Below, piece after piece: positions 20,748 through 29,313 of a stretch of DNA of 64,000 nt. The stretch lies in the NCBI GenBank assembly GCA_948562205.1, contig CAOYAN010000001.1, positions 68,660 through 132,659 of the forward strand, written 5' to 3'. Under the pieces are notes generated by a model. The model saw nothing but the letters and a program-made list of their open reading frames with translations. It was not told where the DNA came from and searched no databases. The stretch is from an uncultured Clostridia bacterium (lineage in GTDB: Bacteria > Bacillota > Clostridia > TANB77 > CAG-465). The translations under genes were made by a program, and so were the position numbers. Position 1 is the stretch's first letter. Every line of letters starts with the position of its first letter.

Positions 20748-21069
20748 TATTAATACTTTCTATATATTGTTCTATAGTAATTTTTCTTGGAATTAAAATT
20801 TTTTCCTTTACTTCTACTGCAAGATCAAAATAAATATTAAATTTTTCAATATCTATTATACCATCAATATCTACTATTCCATCATCTGATATTTTTATAA
20901 TATGATATATAACATTCTTTACATCTAAAAATATCTTTTTTCTAAGCCTTATTAGCTCTCTTTTTTTACTTTTATATGTTAAAGAACTTTCAAGCTCTCT
21001 TAAGAGACATACATTTTTTAAAAATACTTTATCATTACTAAAATTTAATTCTTTATTAAAATCTTTCAT
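20725..21069 (-). CDS. Small cytoplasmic protein of unknown function in the T4SS region
   Basis: 114 residues, no membrane segment. A central basic helix (YKSKKRELIRLRKKIFLDVK) is followed by an acidic strand region (ISDDGIVDIDGIIDIEKF). The family is not recognised. A perfect AGGAGG five bases before ATG-AAA at 21069 favours this start over the GTG two codons upstream. It lies between the winged-helix protein and the wall hydrolase, and both flanks have terminators, so it is probably its own unit. Confidence 0.65.
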   Translation of the reverse strand: MKDFNKELNFSNDKVFLKNVCLLRELESSLTYKSKKRELIRLRKKIFLDVKNVIYHIIKISDDGIVDIDGIIDIEKFNIYFDLAVEVKEKILIPRKITIEQYIESINKTCIISK

Positions 21070-21140
21070 GTACACCTCCTAAAATTTTTTAGTTAGTTAA
21101 ATTTTTTATTAATTATATCATAAATTTTACAAGAAAAAAA

Positions 21141-21163
21141 GACTTACTTTACTAAAATAAGTC
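21141..21163 (-). terminator. Terminator after the replication-relaxation-like gene
   Basis: GACTTA ... TAAGTC with an 11-base loop, followed by TTTTTTT on the minus strand, 13 bases after the stop at 21176. Confidence 0.8.
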
Positions 21164-21175
21164 CCTTTTTATATA

Positions 21176-22204
21176 TTATTCTATTATCATATTAGAATTA
21201 AATTTCATATCTAAATTTAAATCTGAGTTAGAACTTGATTTATTATCTCCTGGTTTTAAAATATCAAGAGGTTTTATTAACACTTTATATTTTCTAGTTT
21301 CAGGATCAAGTTCAAAAACACTTATAGTATTTTCTAAATTTTCATCTAAATGTTTAAGTTCAGTAGTAAAATACATTTCACTATCTTCTAGAACACATCC
21401 AACTTTTTTAATTATTCTAAACATTTCAGCTATATGCTGTATATCTTCACCAACAAAGACAATTTGTGGTTTATCATAAAAGCCAGCATCATTTCTAGTA
21501 AAGTTTTCATAAAAATCAGAATATAATTGAACTTTTTCTGCAAACATATTTTGCCAATCATCATTTCTTCTAACTACTTCAAATACGAAGTTTAATTCAT
21601 CTGCTCCACTTTTTAAAGTTATAAGTCCACCTGTTGGTTTAAACTTTACATTATATTTTTTAGAATATAATAATAAATTTGGATTAGAACTTGAAAAGCT
21701 TGCTACTTTTTGCATATATGCAATTATAATTTGATTTCCTGCAAGTTTTCTTTTTACTGCATAAGCAGGTTTTGTATTATCTGTTGGTTGCCAAAGTGTT
21801 GGTATATTTCTTTGTTTTAAAATATATGTTGCAATTTTATCAATACAATATGCTCTATATGAACTTTTTCCAGCTTCACTTTGGAAATAATATCTAGCTA
21901 TTACTTTTGATTTAGTTAAGTCTTCTAACCATTTTGCGACTTTATTTTGTTTTTTATCTTCTTCTACATCATTTAGTTTTCCTCTTAAATCTAATATTTG
22001 TGTTACTTGTCTTGAAGTAACAAATCCAAACTCGTTTACAACTTCTAATGCTTTGATATGTGATTCATTTATATATCCCATATCCATTTTAAATACAACT
22101 TGATTTACAGATGCAAATCCATCTTTTCCATCATAAACTTTTTTTTCATCTTCCCTAACAGCAAAAGGTGATACTAAAGTTTTTACTTCTTTATCATTTA
22201 CCAT
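21176..22204 (-). CDS. Replication-relaxation-like winged-helix protein
   Basis: 342 residues. After ~40 residues, the segment INESHIKALEVVNEFGFVTSRQVTQILDL reads as a winged helix-turn-helix. It is followed by an alpha/beta domain, the layout of the Replic_Relax family found beside coupling proteins and relaxases of Gram-positive conjugative elements. The last ~30 residues are Ser/Asn/Asp-rich. The SD is AAGGAGAGATG. Its role here could be DNA processing, or regulation of the secretion operon. Family assignment is by pattern and moderately sure. Confidence 0.6.
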   Translation of the reverse strand: MVNDKEVKTLVSPFAVREDEKKVYDGKDGFASVNQVVFKMDMGYINESHIKALEVVNEFGFVTSRQVTQILDLRGKLNDVEEDKKQNKVAKWLEDLTKSKVIARYYFQSEAGKSSYRAYCIDKIATYILKQRNIPTLWQPTDNTKPAYAVKRKLAGNQIIIAYMQKVASFSSSNPNLLLYSKKYNVKFKPTGGLITLKSGADELNFVFEVVRRNDDWQNMFAEKVQLYSDFYENFTRNDAGFYDKPQIVFVGEDIQHIAEMFRIIKKVGCVLEDSEMYFTTELKHLDENLENTISVFELDPETRKYKVLIKPLDILKPGDNKSSSNSDLNLDMKFNSNMIIE

Positions 22205-22305
22205 AAACTCATCTCTCCTTAAATTTAATTTTAAAATTTAAACATTAAGTTAAAATCTCTAAAAAGATTTCAACATAAGTGTAGCATTTTTATGTCACAC
22301 TCATA

Positions 22306-22321
22306 TATAGTATACACTATA
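22306..22321. promoter_or_regulatory. Dyad (possible operator) upstream of the winged-helix gene
   Basis: TATAGT-4-ACTATA forms an exact 16-base dyad about 105 bases upstream of the start at 22204. A looser AGTGT/ACACT inverted pair lies next to it (22277-22303). It could bind the winged-helix protein itself; this is inference. Confidence 0.3.
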
Positions 22322-22369
22322 TTTTACATAATTTCAAGTTTTAATTAAAAATTTATTAAAATCAAGTCT

Positions 22370-23161
22370 TTATCCTATAATTATAAGTTTTATTTTTTTC
22401 TTATCAGGAATAATTCTTTTTATACTAACAAGTACTTTTTGTCCATATTCAATACCATTAACATGTTCTGCAAGACCTACAAGGTTTGGCTGTAATTCAA
22501 CAAAAACACCTGACTTTATTCTATTTCTTACAATTCCATCTACAATATCACCCTCATGATATTTTTTTATATTCTCCTCAAAAGTTCCTAAAAGTTCTTT
22601 ATATGATAGCTCAATTCTTCCAGTATCTCTATCATATTTTTTAACAACTACTTCTACTCTTTGGCTAACTCTAAACATATCACTTGCATTTTGTAGTTGT
22701 GAATCAGACATATCTTGTAATTTTAATATTCCAGTAACTCCACCACCAACATCAATAAATGCTGCATATTCTGTTGTAGAAACAACAACACCTTTTAGTC
22801 TCATTCCAGGTTTTAAATGCATATACATCCATTTTCTAACCTTTATTTCAAGCATTTTTTTAGACATTATAAGTTCAAAAGTATCATCATTATTTTTAAT
22901 TATTTCTTTAATACAAACAGGAATTACTTTATTTTTTTTATTAACAATATGTCTTTCTTCAACTAAACCATCATCTCCAACTATACTTGAAGCTTCTTGC
23001 CTTGGAATTGTAGCTTTAATGTTATTTCCAATTACTCCAACCATATTTAAATTTTCATCAATATCTTCAATATACATATCAATTACTTGTTGTGTACTTT
23101 GCATTTTTTCCAACATTTCAATTGTATATTCAACTTTTTTATTTCTTCTCATTTTACTCAT
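22370..23161 (-). CDS. S1-domain RNA-binding protein in the T4SS cluster
   Basis: 263 residues with two clear S1 (OB-fold) domains at about 118-188 (GMRLKGVVVSTTEYAAFIDVG) and 203-261 (GDIVDGIVRNRIKSGVFVEL). A degenerate third may span 26-103. It resembles a shortened ribosomal protein S1. It starts 106 bases after the VirB8-like gene, beyond a hairpin, with SD AGGAGAGAAG. S1 proteins are not a known part of T4SS; RNA binding, translation control or a host gene trapped in the cluster are all possible. Confidence 0.8.
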   Translation of the reverse strand: MSKMRRNKKVEYTIEMLEKMQSTQQVIDMYIEDIDENLNMVGVIGNNIKATIPRQEASSIVGDDGLVEERHIVNKKNKVIPVCIKEIIKNNDDTFELIMSKKMLEIKVRKWMYMHLKPGMRLKGVVVSTTEYAAFIDVGGGVTGILKLQDMSDSQLQNASDMFRVSQRVEVVVKKYDRDTGRIELSYKELLGTFEENIKKYHEGDIVDGIVRNRIKSGVFVELQPNLVGLAEHVNGIEYGQKVLVSIKRIIPDKKKIKLIIIG

Positions 23162-23232
23162 TTTCTTCTCTCCTAAACTTTTACTTACATTTATTTAAAT
23201 CTTAAGTATATTATTTATATTATTACTAGAAT

Positions 23233-23257
23233 AACCATAAGATATTATATCTTATGG
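23233..23257 (-). terminator. Hairpin closing the core T4SS operon
   Basis: An 11-bp perfect stem (ACCATAAGATA/TATCTTATGGT) with a 3-base loop, 11 bases after the stop at 23268. The T-tract is poor (TTATTCT), so it may be a leaky terminator or a processing site. Confidence 0.5.
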
Positions 23258-23267
23258 TATTTAGTTC

Positions 23268-24152
23268 TTAAAACTTAAATGTATAATCTTGTGCTATATT
23301 TGTTGTACTAGATTTTATATCTTTTATTAAAATACCATCTATTACAGAAAAAGAAAGTTCGGATATATTAAATTCAAGCTTATACTTTATTTCTGCATTT
23401 TTAGCAAGTTCTACACTATCTCCAGATACTACTGTCGATAAAGTTCTTATTTCTTTAGAATTATTAAGTAGTAAGAAATTATTTTCGTATAAATTATTAG
23501 AATTATATATATAACTAGTTTCATTTAAATTCTTAAATGTAGCATCTAATAAATATTTTGAAGAAAAATATACCTGATTAGATACTGTAAGACTTAAGCC
23601 ATCTTTTACAAATGTCTTTGGCTCTTTATCATAAGCTATAAAATCATCAAATGCAATAAAATAGTTATTTGGTGACTTTTCTATTATATTTATTTTTCCA
23701 TTAATATAGCTATCTAAACTTGAATACTCTACTACAAATACATTTTTATCACTTGCATTAGTAAATTTATATTTTGACATTTCTAGTTTTTTACCAAGTA
23801 TCATTTTACTTTTTAAATTCTCTTCTAAAGAAGTTTTAGTTACATTAAAATATTCTATATATCCTGGATCTAATAACTCATATAATGAGTCAATATCACT
23901 ACTTTGTATCTTAGAAATCAAATCACTAACATACATTTTTAATTGTGTTTCTCTTGTAACAATTGCGCCAGAATACTTTCCTAAATCTGTATCTTGAACG
24001 CCCATTATATCTGTAGTATTTTCAGGAGCTTCTTTAGGCATTAGATTATTTTTCCATATAAACATAATTGAAGTCATAGATATAACTAAAACAACTGCAA
24101 TACCAATTGTACATGCCACAAGTACTCTTTTATCTTCAAACATGTCACTCAT
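23268..24152 (-). CDS. VirB8/TcpC-like membrane-anchored T4SS component with extra C-terminal domain
   Basis: 294 residues. A short cytoplasmic end and a membrane segment (about 11-32) are followed by an NTF2-like region (QSSDIDSLYELLDPGYIEYF). A beta-rich C-terminal domain (about 175-294) resembles an Ig-like/DUF4352 fold. It overlaps the previous gene by 8 bases, so the two are translationally coupled. The anchored-plus-NTF2 layout matches the channel scaffold proteins VirB8/TcpC. Fold assignment is by eye. Confidence 0.6.
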   Translation of the reverse strand: MSDMFEDKRVLVACTIGIAVVLVISMTSIMFIWKNNLMPKEAPENTTDIMGVQDTDLGKYSGAIVTRETQLKMYVSDLISKIQSSDIDSLYELLDPGYIEYFNVTKTSLEENLKSKMILGKKLEMSKYKFTNASDKNVFVVEYSSLDSYINGKINIIEKSPNNYFIAFDDFIAYDKEPKTFVKDGLSLTVSNQVYFSSKYLLDATFKNLNETSYIYNSNNLYENNFLLLNNSKEIRTLSTVVSGDSVELAKNAEIKYKLEFNISELSFSVIDGILIKDIKSSTTNIAQDYTFKF

Positions 24153-24723
24153 TCTCTATTCCTCCTAAATCCATATCAATATAGAACACTTTATATGTAC
24201 TATCTTTTCTATTTAAAATAACACCAATTTTTACTAAATCTCCATTAGCATTTACTATTTCACCTATATATGCATCCTCTTTTACAGTATATAAAAATTT
24301 TAAATTAGATGAATTAACATATGGTTTATCATTACTTAAGAAATTTATTTCAGTAAAATCTTTTATTTTCCCTATATATGTATTCCTATCATATTTTGAT
24401 TTTATATCTTGTGTAGTAATAGAATATGTATCACTATATTTTCCATTAATTAAAGCATCTATAAAATTATTAAAAGCATTTTGAACAGTGTAAAATGTCT
24501 GATAATCTTTAACTAAATTAGCTTCTTTTATTTCAGTATCTGTAATGATATCTTCCTTTACTATATAGTTTTCTATGCTTTCATTATTTTCTACAACTGT
24601 TTGTTTACTGTCCTTATAGCTACTAGTTAGACTTCCAATAAATCTAACTAGTAACAATATGACAATTACAACAAACATAACTATTATAATAAACTTTATA
24701 GTTTTATTTCTATCTTCGCTCAT
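24145..24723 (-). CDS. VirB8/TcpC-like membrane-anchored T4SS component
   Basis: 192 residues, with one membrane segment (about 9-29) and an outside NTF2-like domain (TVQNAFNNFIDALINGKYSDTYSITTQDIKSKY cut short here by its pattern: helix, turn, strands). It lies immediately downstream of the second VirB6-like gene, where VirB8 homologues commonly sit. It probably forms the periplasm-equivalent collar together with the product of the overlapping next gene. Confidence 0.6.
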   Translation of the reverse strand: MSEDRNKTIKFIIIVMFVVIVILLLVRFIGSLTSSYKDSKQTVVENNESIENYIVKEDIITDTEIKEANLVKDYQTFYTVQNAFNNFIDALINGKYSDTYSITTQDIKSKYDRNTYIGKIKDFTEINFLSNDKPYVNSSNLKFLYTVKEDAYIGEIVNANGDLVKIGVILNRKDSTYKVFYIDMDLGGIENE

Positions 24724-24742
24724 ATATCAAACCTCCAAAGCA

Positions 24743-26164
24743 CTATAATTCGTCTACTGATCTAGGTTGCACTGGTCTACCATGTAATCTATCATTTGTA
24801 TTTCTTATACTTCTTCTTGCTTCTTTTACATCAGTTCTAAGACCTCTATTAAATGTAGTATTAAGTGTAGGTGCATATCCACCAGTTTCTTTTTTAGTAA
24901 TTTTTATTGGAGTAGATTGTTCTGCCATTTCAGCCCAAGCTTTTCCTGCACTTGCAATCATACTTTTTGGTATATCATTTAAAAATTCTTGTGCCATTGC
25001 AGCTTGTCTTTCAGCCTGTTTAGTAAGTTTTGCTTGTGTACGTGCATTTTCTGCCTCAAATTCACGATATCTATTTGCTACATTTTGTGATAATTGTCTT
25101 GCTCCATTATTTGACGCTCTATTTTTACTATCAGAGATTTTTGAAGCTTTTTCCTCAGCTTTTCTTAGTTCAGCAATTGTAGCATTTTTCTCATCCATAA
25201 TTCTTTTTGACTGTTCTAAATTTACATTTCTCTCTATCTTTTTATCAGTAATATAATCCAATGGCATATCTATAAGGTTTGCTGCAGTTACTGCATCACC
25301 TAAATTGTCTGTTGCTCCCATACCCATAGCTGCGGCACCAACAGTAGTAGCAAGTCTTGTAACTCTTTGTCTTTTTGCAATTTCTGCATCTCTTTTTGCT
25401 TTTTCTAATTCTTCATAAGCATTTTGTTCTGCTTCTTCTGCATCAAATCTAGCAGCAGCATTAGAGCCACCACTGCCACCACCTGCTCCTGATTTTTGAA
25501 GAGCGGCAGCATTATTTTCAAGTGCCATTATTAATTTATTAAGAGCTTCATTTGTAAGTCCAACATTAGTTCCATTTCCACTACCTTGGCCATTACCTGA
25601 GCCACCTAAATTATTATTTCCACCTATATTATCTCCTTGTAGAACTGTGTTATTAGTCTGATTTCCTGTGTTATATGCTCCTCCAGATGTAGTACTCTCT
25701 GCACTATCTTCTGCAGCTGCTGCATTAATTGCAGCATTTCTTCTTACTGCTGTATCATATGCTTTTTGTTTTGCAGCAACAGTTTTTTTGGCTTCATTTG
25801 CTTTAGTAAATGGCTCTTTTGTTCTTTGAGCTAGGGCCATACCACTTTTCATACCAACCATAGCCTTTGTAAAGTTTTCACCGATTCCACCAAGTAATTT
25901 AGAATCTTGTATTCCAAATGTAGATTTAATTAACTTTTCAAGTTTAATTAAGCCCCAAATTCCTGCAATACTTACTATTGCAAATATACCTTGTTTCTGT
26001 GCAAAACTTCCATCTTTAGAAGCATCAATACTGCCAGAACCTAATATAGATAAAAATTTCATAATAAACATAAGATATACAGCATGGAAAGACTGAGTAA
26101 ATACTATAGTTGCAAAATTTTTAAGCCAGCTAGCAAATATTCCACTTGATTTTTCTTTTCCCAT
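24743..26164 (-). CDS. C-terminal half of a split VirB6/TrbL-like channel protein
   Basis: 473 residues. The first 100 look like the end of a normal VirB6-like protein: a charged start, WLKNFATIVFTQSFHAVYLMFI, a loop, IVSIAGIWGLIKLEKLIKSTFG. The remaining ~370 residues are cytoplasmic, with Ala/Lys/Glu-rich coiled coils around a Gly/Asn-rich linker (about 165-235). It has its own SD (TTGGAGGTATAATA) and starts 18 bases after the 346-residue gene. The two products together make one canonical channel polypeptide. Confidence 0.7.
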   Translation of the reverse strand: MGKEKSSGIFASWLKNFATIVFTQSFHAVYLMFIMKFLSILGSGSIDASKDGSFAQKQGIFAIVSIAGIWGLIKLEKLIKSTFGIQDSKLLGGIGENFTKAMVGMKSGMALAQRTKEPFTKANEAKKTVAAKQKAYDTAVRRNAAINAAAAEDSAESTTSGGAYNTGNQTNNTVLQGDNIGGNNNLGGSGNGQGSGNGTNVGLTNEALNKLIMALENNAAALQKSGAGGGSGGSNAAARFDAEEAEQNAYEELEKAKRDAEIAKRQRVTRLATTVGAAAMGMGATDNLGDAVTAANLIDMPLDYITDKKIERNVNLEQSKRIMDEKNATIAELRKAEEKASKISDSKNRASNNGARQLSQNVANRYREFEAENARTQAKLTKQAERQAAMAQEFLNDIPKSMIASAGKAWAEMAEQSTPIKITKKETGGYAPTLNTTFNRGLRTDVKEARRSIRNTNDRLHGRPVQPRSVDEL

Positions 26165-26182
26165 TATTATACCTCCAATTTA

Positions 26183-27223
26183 TCACATAGATTTTTTTAT
26201 TACATCTACTGCCACTATAAGTGGTGCTAACATTCCTAGGAAAATGCAGTAGAATAATCTTTTTGTATACATTACTACTAAAGCTAAAGTTTGCCCCATT
26301 ATAATAAATAAAACTAAAGCCGATATCATATCTCCACCCAAAGCTTGCAAAGCGAATGTAAGAATTAATCCCATATATCCTGTTACATTAACTGATGGTG
26401 AATCTATAGTCACAGCTCCACCAGTAATACCTCCAACTAAATCTCCAACTAAGCCAATCACATTACTAATAGAGTTTCCTACAACTGGTATTCCCTTAAG
26501 AAATGGTAGTTTAAAATCTATTTTTCCTGCAACTTCATATGCAACAGCAGTAATTCCTTCATTTATAGCAAATATTCCTGCCATTAAAAAATGAACTGTA
26601 AACAATAATATAATTCCAAATACCCAGTTACTCAATGCTTGCTTATACTGTGCCTTTTCACTTGCTATTGAACTAATCGCAAGTTTTATACCTATTACCA
26701 TCGCTGCAATTACAAATATTGTAAGTGCAAGTATAAAAAAAGTATAATACAAACTAGATATAGTTCCCTGTAATAAATATACTGGTGCACCATCTCCAAC
26801 CTCTGTTGGATTTATAAAGTTTGGATCAAAGAAAGCCATTCTATTAAATACAATACTATCTGGAAAAGGAAAACTAAGAATTCCATTTGATATTCCTAAT
26901 GCTTGAAATATTGTATATAATACAAGAAATATAAATAAAGCTATAGCTAACATAAGTGTAGTAAATGGTGCCATTAATACACCTGTACCAAAATTTAAAA
27001 GATTTCTTAACAAATCTCCTAATACATCCATTACATTTCCAGCAAGACCAGTTTCACCTTTTACTAACTGTTCTTCACCTGTTAATTTTGCAAATACCGC
27101 ATTATTACTAAATGATGATATAACAGATATTGTAACAAGTAATATTAATACTGTAAATATTATCTTTTTATTTTCTTTTAACCAATTTTTAATATTTTTT
27201 CTTCTTTTTTTCATGTTTTTCAC
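26183..27223 (-). CDS. N-terminal half of a split VirB6/TrbL-like channel protein
   Basis: 346 residues, polytopic, with about six to seven membrane segments. Residues 20-44 look like a signal-anchor. The C-terminus ends in VMYTKRLFYCIFLGMLAPL followed by IVAVDVIKKSM, the motif that in intact VirB6-like proteins continues directly into the FNxWLKE...HAxxY segment. That segment is the start of the next gene. It lies between virB4 and that gene on one transcript. It is the inner-membrane channel of the T4SS. Confidence 0.75.
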   Translation of the reverse strand: MKNMKKRRKNIKNWLKENKKIIFTVLILLVTISVISSFSNNAVFAKLTGEEQLVKGETGLAGNVMDVLGDLLRNLLNFGTGVLMAPFTTLMLAIALFIFLVLYTIFQALGISNGILSFPFPDSIVFNRMAFFDPNFINPTEVGDGAPVYLLQGTISSLYYTFFILALTIFVIAAMVIGIKLAISSIASEKAQYKQALSNWVFGIILLFTVHFLMAGIFAINEGITAVAYEVAGKIDFKLPFLKGIPVVGNSISNVIGLVGDLVGGITGGAVTIDSPSVNVTGYMGLILTFALQALGGDMISALVLFIIMGQTLALVVMYTKRLFYCIFLGMLAPLIVAVDVIKKSM

Positions 27224-27238
27224 CTATTCCTAAACTAT

Positions 27239-29299
27239 CTAATTCATTTGTTTTTGATTTCTAAGTTCAATTATCTTAGATAAGTTTGTTTCAACAAATT
27301 CAAATTCTTTTTGAGTAGGTTGAATTGCAATTATTGCAGACTCTTGACCAATTTTTATAAGGCCTTCACCTCTAGCACAAGTAAGTAAGAAATCTGTTTC
27401 ACCATCACTTAGTTTAAATACCTCTTTTAAATATTGTATTTCAGATTTATCTTGTGCTAAGAAAAGTTTAACTTCAGAAGAAGTAAGAACTGCTTGAGCT
27501 TCTTTTTTCTCATAGAAGTCTTGGAATTTCTGTGATACAACTGCAAGAGATACATTTCTTTTTCTTGCACGTCTTGCCATTGTATTTAAGAATTGTACAG
27601 CTTCTGGATAATCAAGTAGCATCCATGCCTCATCAACAAGAACCCTTTTTCTTCTAGCTTTTGTTTTATTTTCACTATTCTTTTTAACATACTTTTCCCA
27701 AACCCATGATAGAAGTATTTGTTGTGCAAGAGGTCTTGCAAATTTCTCTTCTAATTGAGATAAGTTAATATTTATAAATGGATTACCATCCATAAGTTCA
27801 AAAGTAGATTGACCATCAAAATATGCCATCTGTCCATCAAACTTTTTACAATATTGTCTCATAACTTTTAATAGATAGTTATAATGATATGCATATGTAT
27901 CATTTGAATCTTCATGTGATTTTTGAACTAAAAGTTCATACCAATCACTTATTGTAGGCATTGCCTTTTTAGCCGAACCTACAACATTTGTTGTACCATC
28001 CATTGCATTAAACTCTGTATGTCCATCAACATATAGTGAGTTTATATCATTTGTAATTCCATTTCTAGAATAAAGTTCTGCAACAATTTCAGCTATAATT
28101 TGTTTTGTAAGTTCGTTAACTTCAGCACTTCTAGTAGCACCACGAGCCATTGTAAGTAAGGCTTGTGTAACGTCTTCTACTTTATTTTCAACATTTAAAA
28201 CAATTCTATCTTTACCAGTAATTTCGTCTCTTGTTACCTCAGGTTCGATATCAAATATGTTTATTACTGTATTACTGTTTGGACTAATATTTATATTTAT
28301 TCCATTTAGAGAATCAGCAACAACAACATACTCTCCCTCAGCATCAATTACTAAGTTTTCAACACCCATAAGCATTGAAGATCTAGCCATTATAGTTTTA
28401 ATTGTAACAGATTTACCAGAACCTGATTTACCAAATATAATCATATTATAATTTGTAAGTGATGAATGGAAATTATCAAATAAAACTGGTAGTCCTGTTT
28501 GTTTATTAATTCCTATTGGTACCCCTACTTCATGACCAATATCAGATGATAGAAATGGAAATACAGTTGACATAGATCCTCTATCAAAAGTATGCTTTCT
28601 ATTAAGTTTGTTTTTATTAAGGGGTAAATTACTTTGAAAAGCCTCTTCTTGCATTGCCCAAGTAGCTTTTATACCAATCATATTTTTTGATGCTTCCATA
28701 GCCAAAAGTTCAGATGCTTTATCAAGCTCTGTTTTACTATATGCAAAAAGTGTTGATATAATAGTTGCCTCAAATAATTTGTTATAACCTGCAGCAATTT
28801 CATCTCTTAGTGCTTCAGCCTCAGATTGTTTTTGTGCAAGTATAGACATTCTGTTTATATCACCCCTATCAGATGCAACATATCTTTCTGATTGTAGTTC
28901 AACAATTGTTTTATTTAAATCCTTTTGAGATACAGTCTCAGATACAGGATTTATATATACTGATGTATTAACATCACCAAATTCATATATTCCAGCTAAG
29001 AAATATGGAAATGAGGCCTGTCTTGGAAGTGCAGTAACATAAAATGTTCTAACAAATCTTGATACCTTTGAAAATATTTCAAGATAATCATAATGGCTTG
29101 CATCTATTCCTGAAGGAGCCATAAGATCTTTTATTGAAGATTTATTTACTTCTAAGAAACTTACATCCTCATTTGAAGTTTTAATTAATTGTTCTTCTGG
29201 AACATATCCTTTTTTTCTTCTTATTCTTCTTTCTTCTCTTGCTTTTTCCCTTTCAGCTTTAAGTCTTTCTTTCTTAGCTTTTTTATCTTCTTCACTCAT
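27239..29299 (-). CDS. virB4: VirB4/TrsE-type T4SS ATPase
   Basis: 686 residues. It is the conserved motor ATPase at the cytoplasmic base of the channel. The basic N-terminal ~35 residues are coiled. Residues 60-225 match the VirB4 N-terminal domain. Walker A GKSGSGKS is at 290-297, Walker B RVLVDEAWMLL around 552-562 (DEAW), and the later SQKFQDF/LTSSEVKLFL region fits sensor motifs. The spacing of 14 bases to the TraC-like gene and 15 to the channel gene indicates one operon. Confidence 0.95.
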   Translation of the reverse strand: MSEEDKKAKKERLKAEREKAREERRIRRKKGYVPEEQLIKTSNEDVSFLEVNKSSIKDLMAPSGIDASHYDYLEIFSKVSRFVRTFYVTALPRQASFPYFLAGIYEFGDVNTSVYINPVSETVSQKDLNKTIVELQSERYVASDRGDINRMSILAQKQSEAEALRDEIAAGYNKLFEATIISTLFAYSKTELDKASELLAMEASKNMIGIKATWAMQEEAFQSNLPLNKNKLNRKHTFDRGSMSTVFPFLSSDIGHEVGVPIGINKQTGLPVLFDNFHSSLTNYNMIIFGKSGSGKSVTIKTIMARSSMLMGVENLVIDAEGEYVVVADSLNGININISPNSNTVINIFDIEPEVTRDEITGKDRIVLNVENKVEDVTQALLTMARGATRSAEVNELTKQIIAEIVAELYSRNGITNDINSLYVDGHTEFNAMDGTTNVVGSAKKAMPTISDWYELLVQKSHEDSNDTYAYHYNYLLKVMRQYCKKFDGQMAYFDGQSTFELMDGNPFININLSQLEEKFARPLAQQILLSWVWEKYVKKNSENKTKARRKRVLVDEAWMLLDYPEAVQFLNTMARRARKRNVSLAVVSQKFQDFYEKKEAQAVLTSSEVKLFLAQDKSEIQYLKEVFKLSDGETDFLLTCARGEGLIKIGQESAIIAIQPTQKEFEFVETNLSKIIELRNQKQMN

Positions 29300-29313
29300 T
29301 ATTCAAATCCTCC

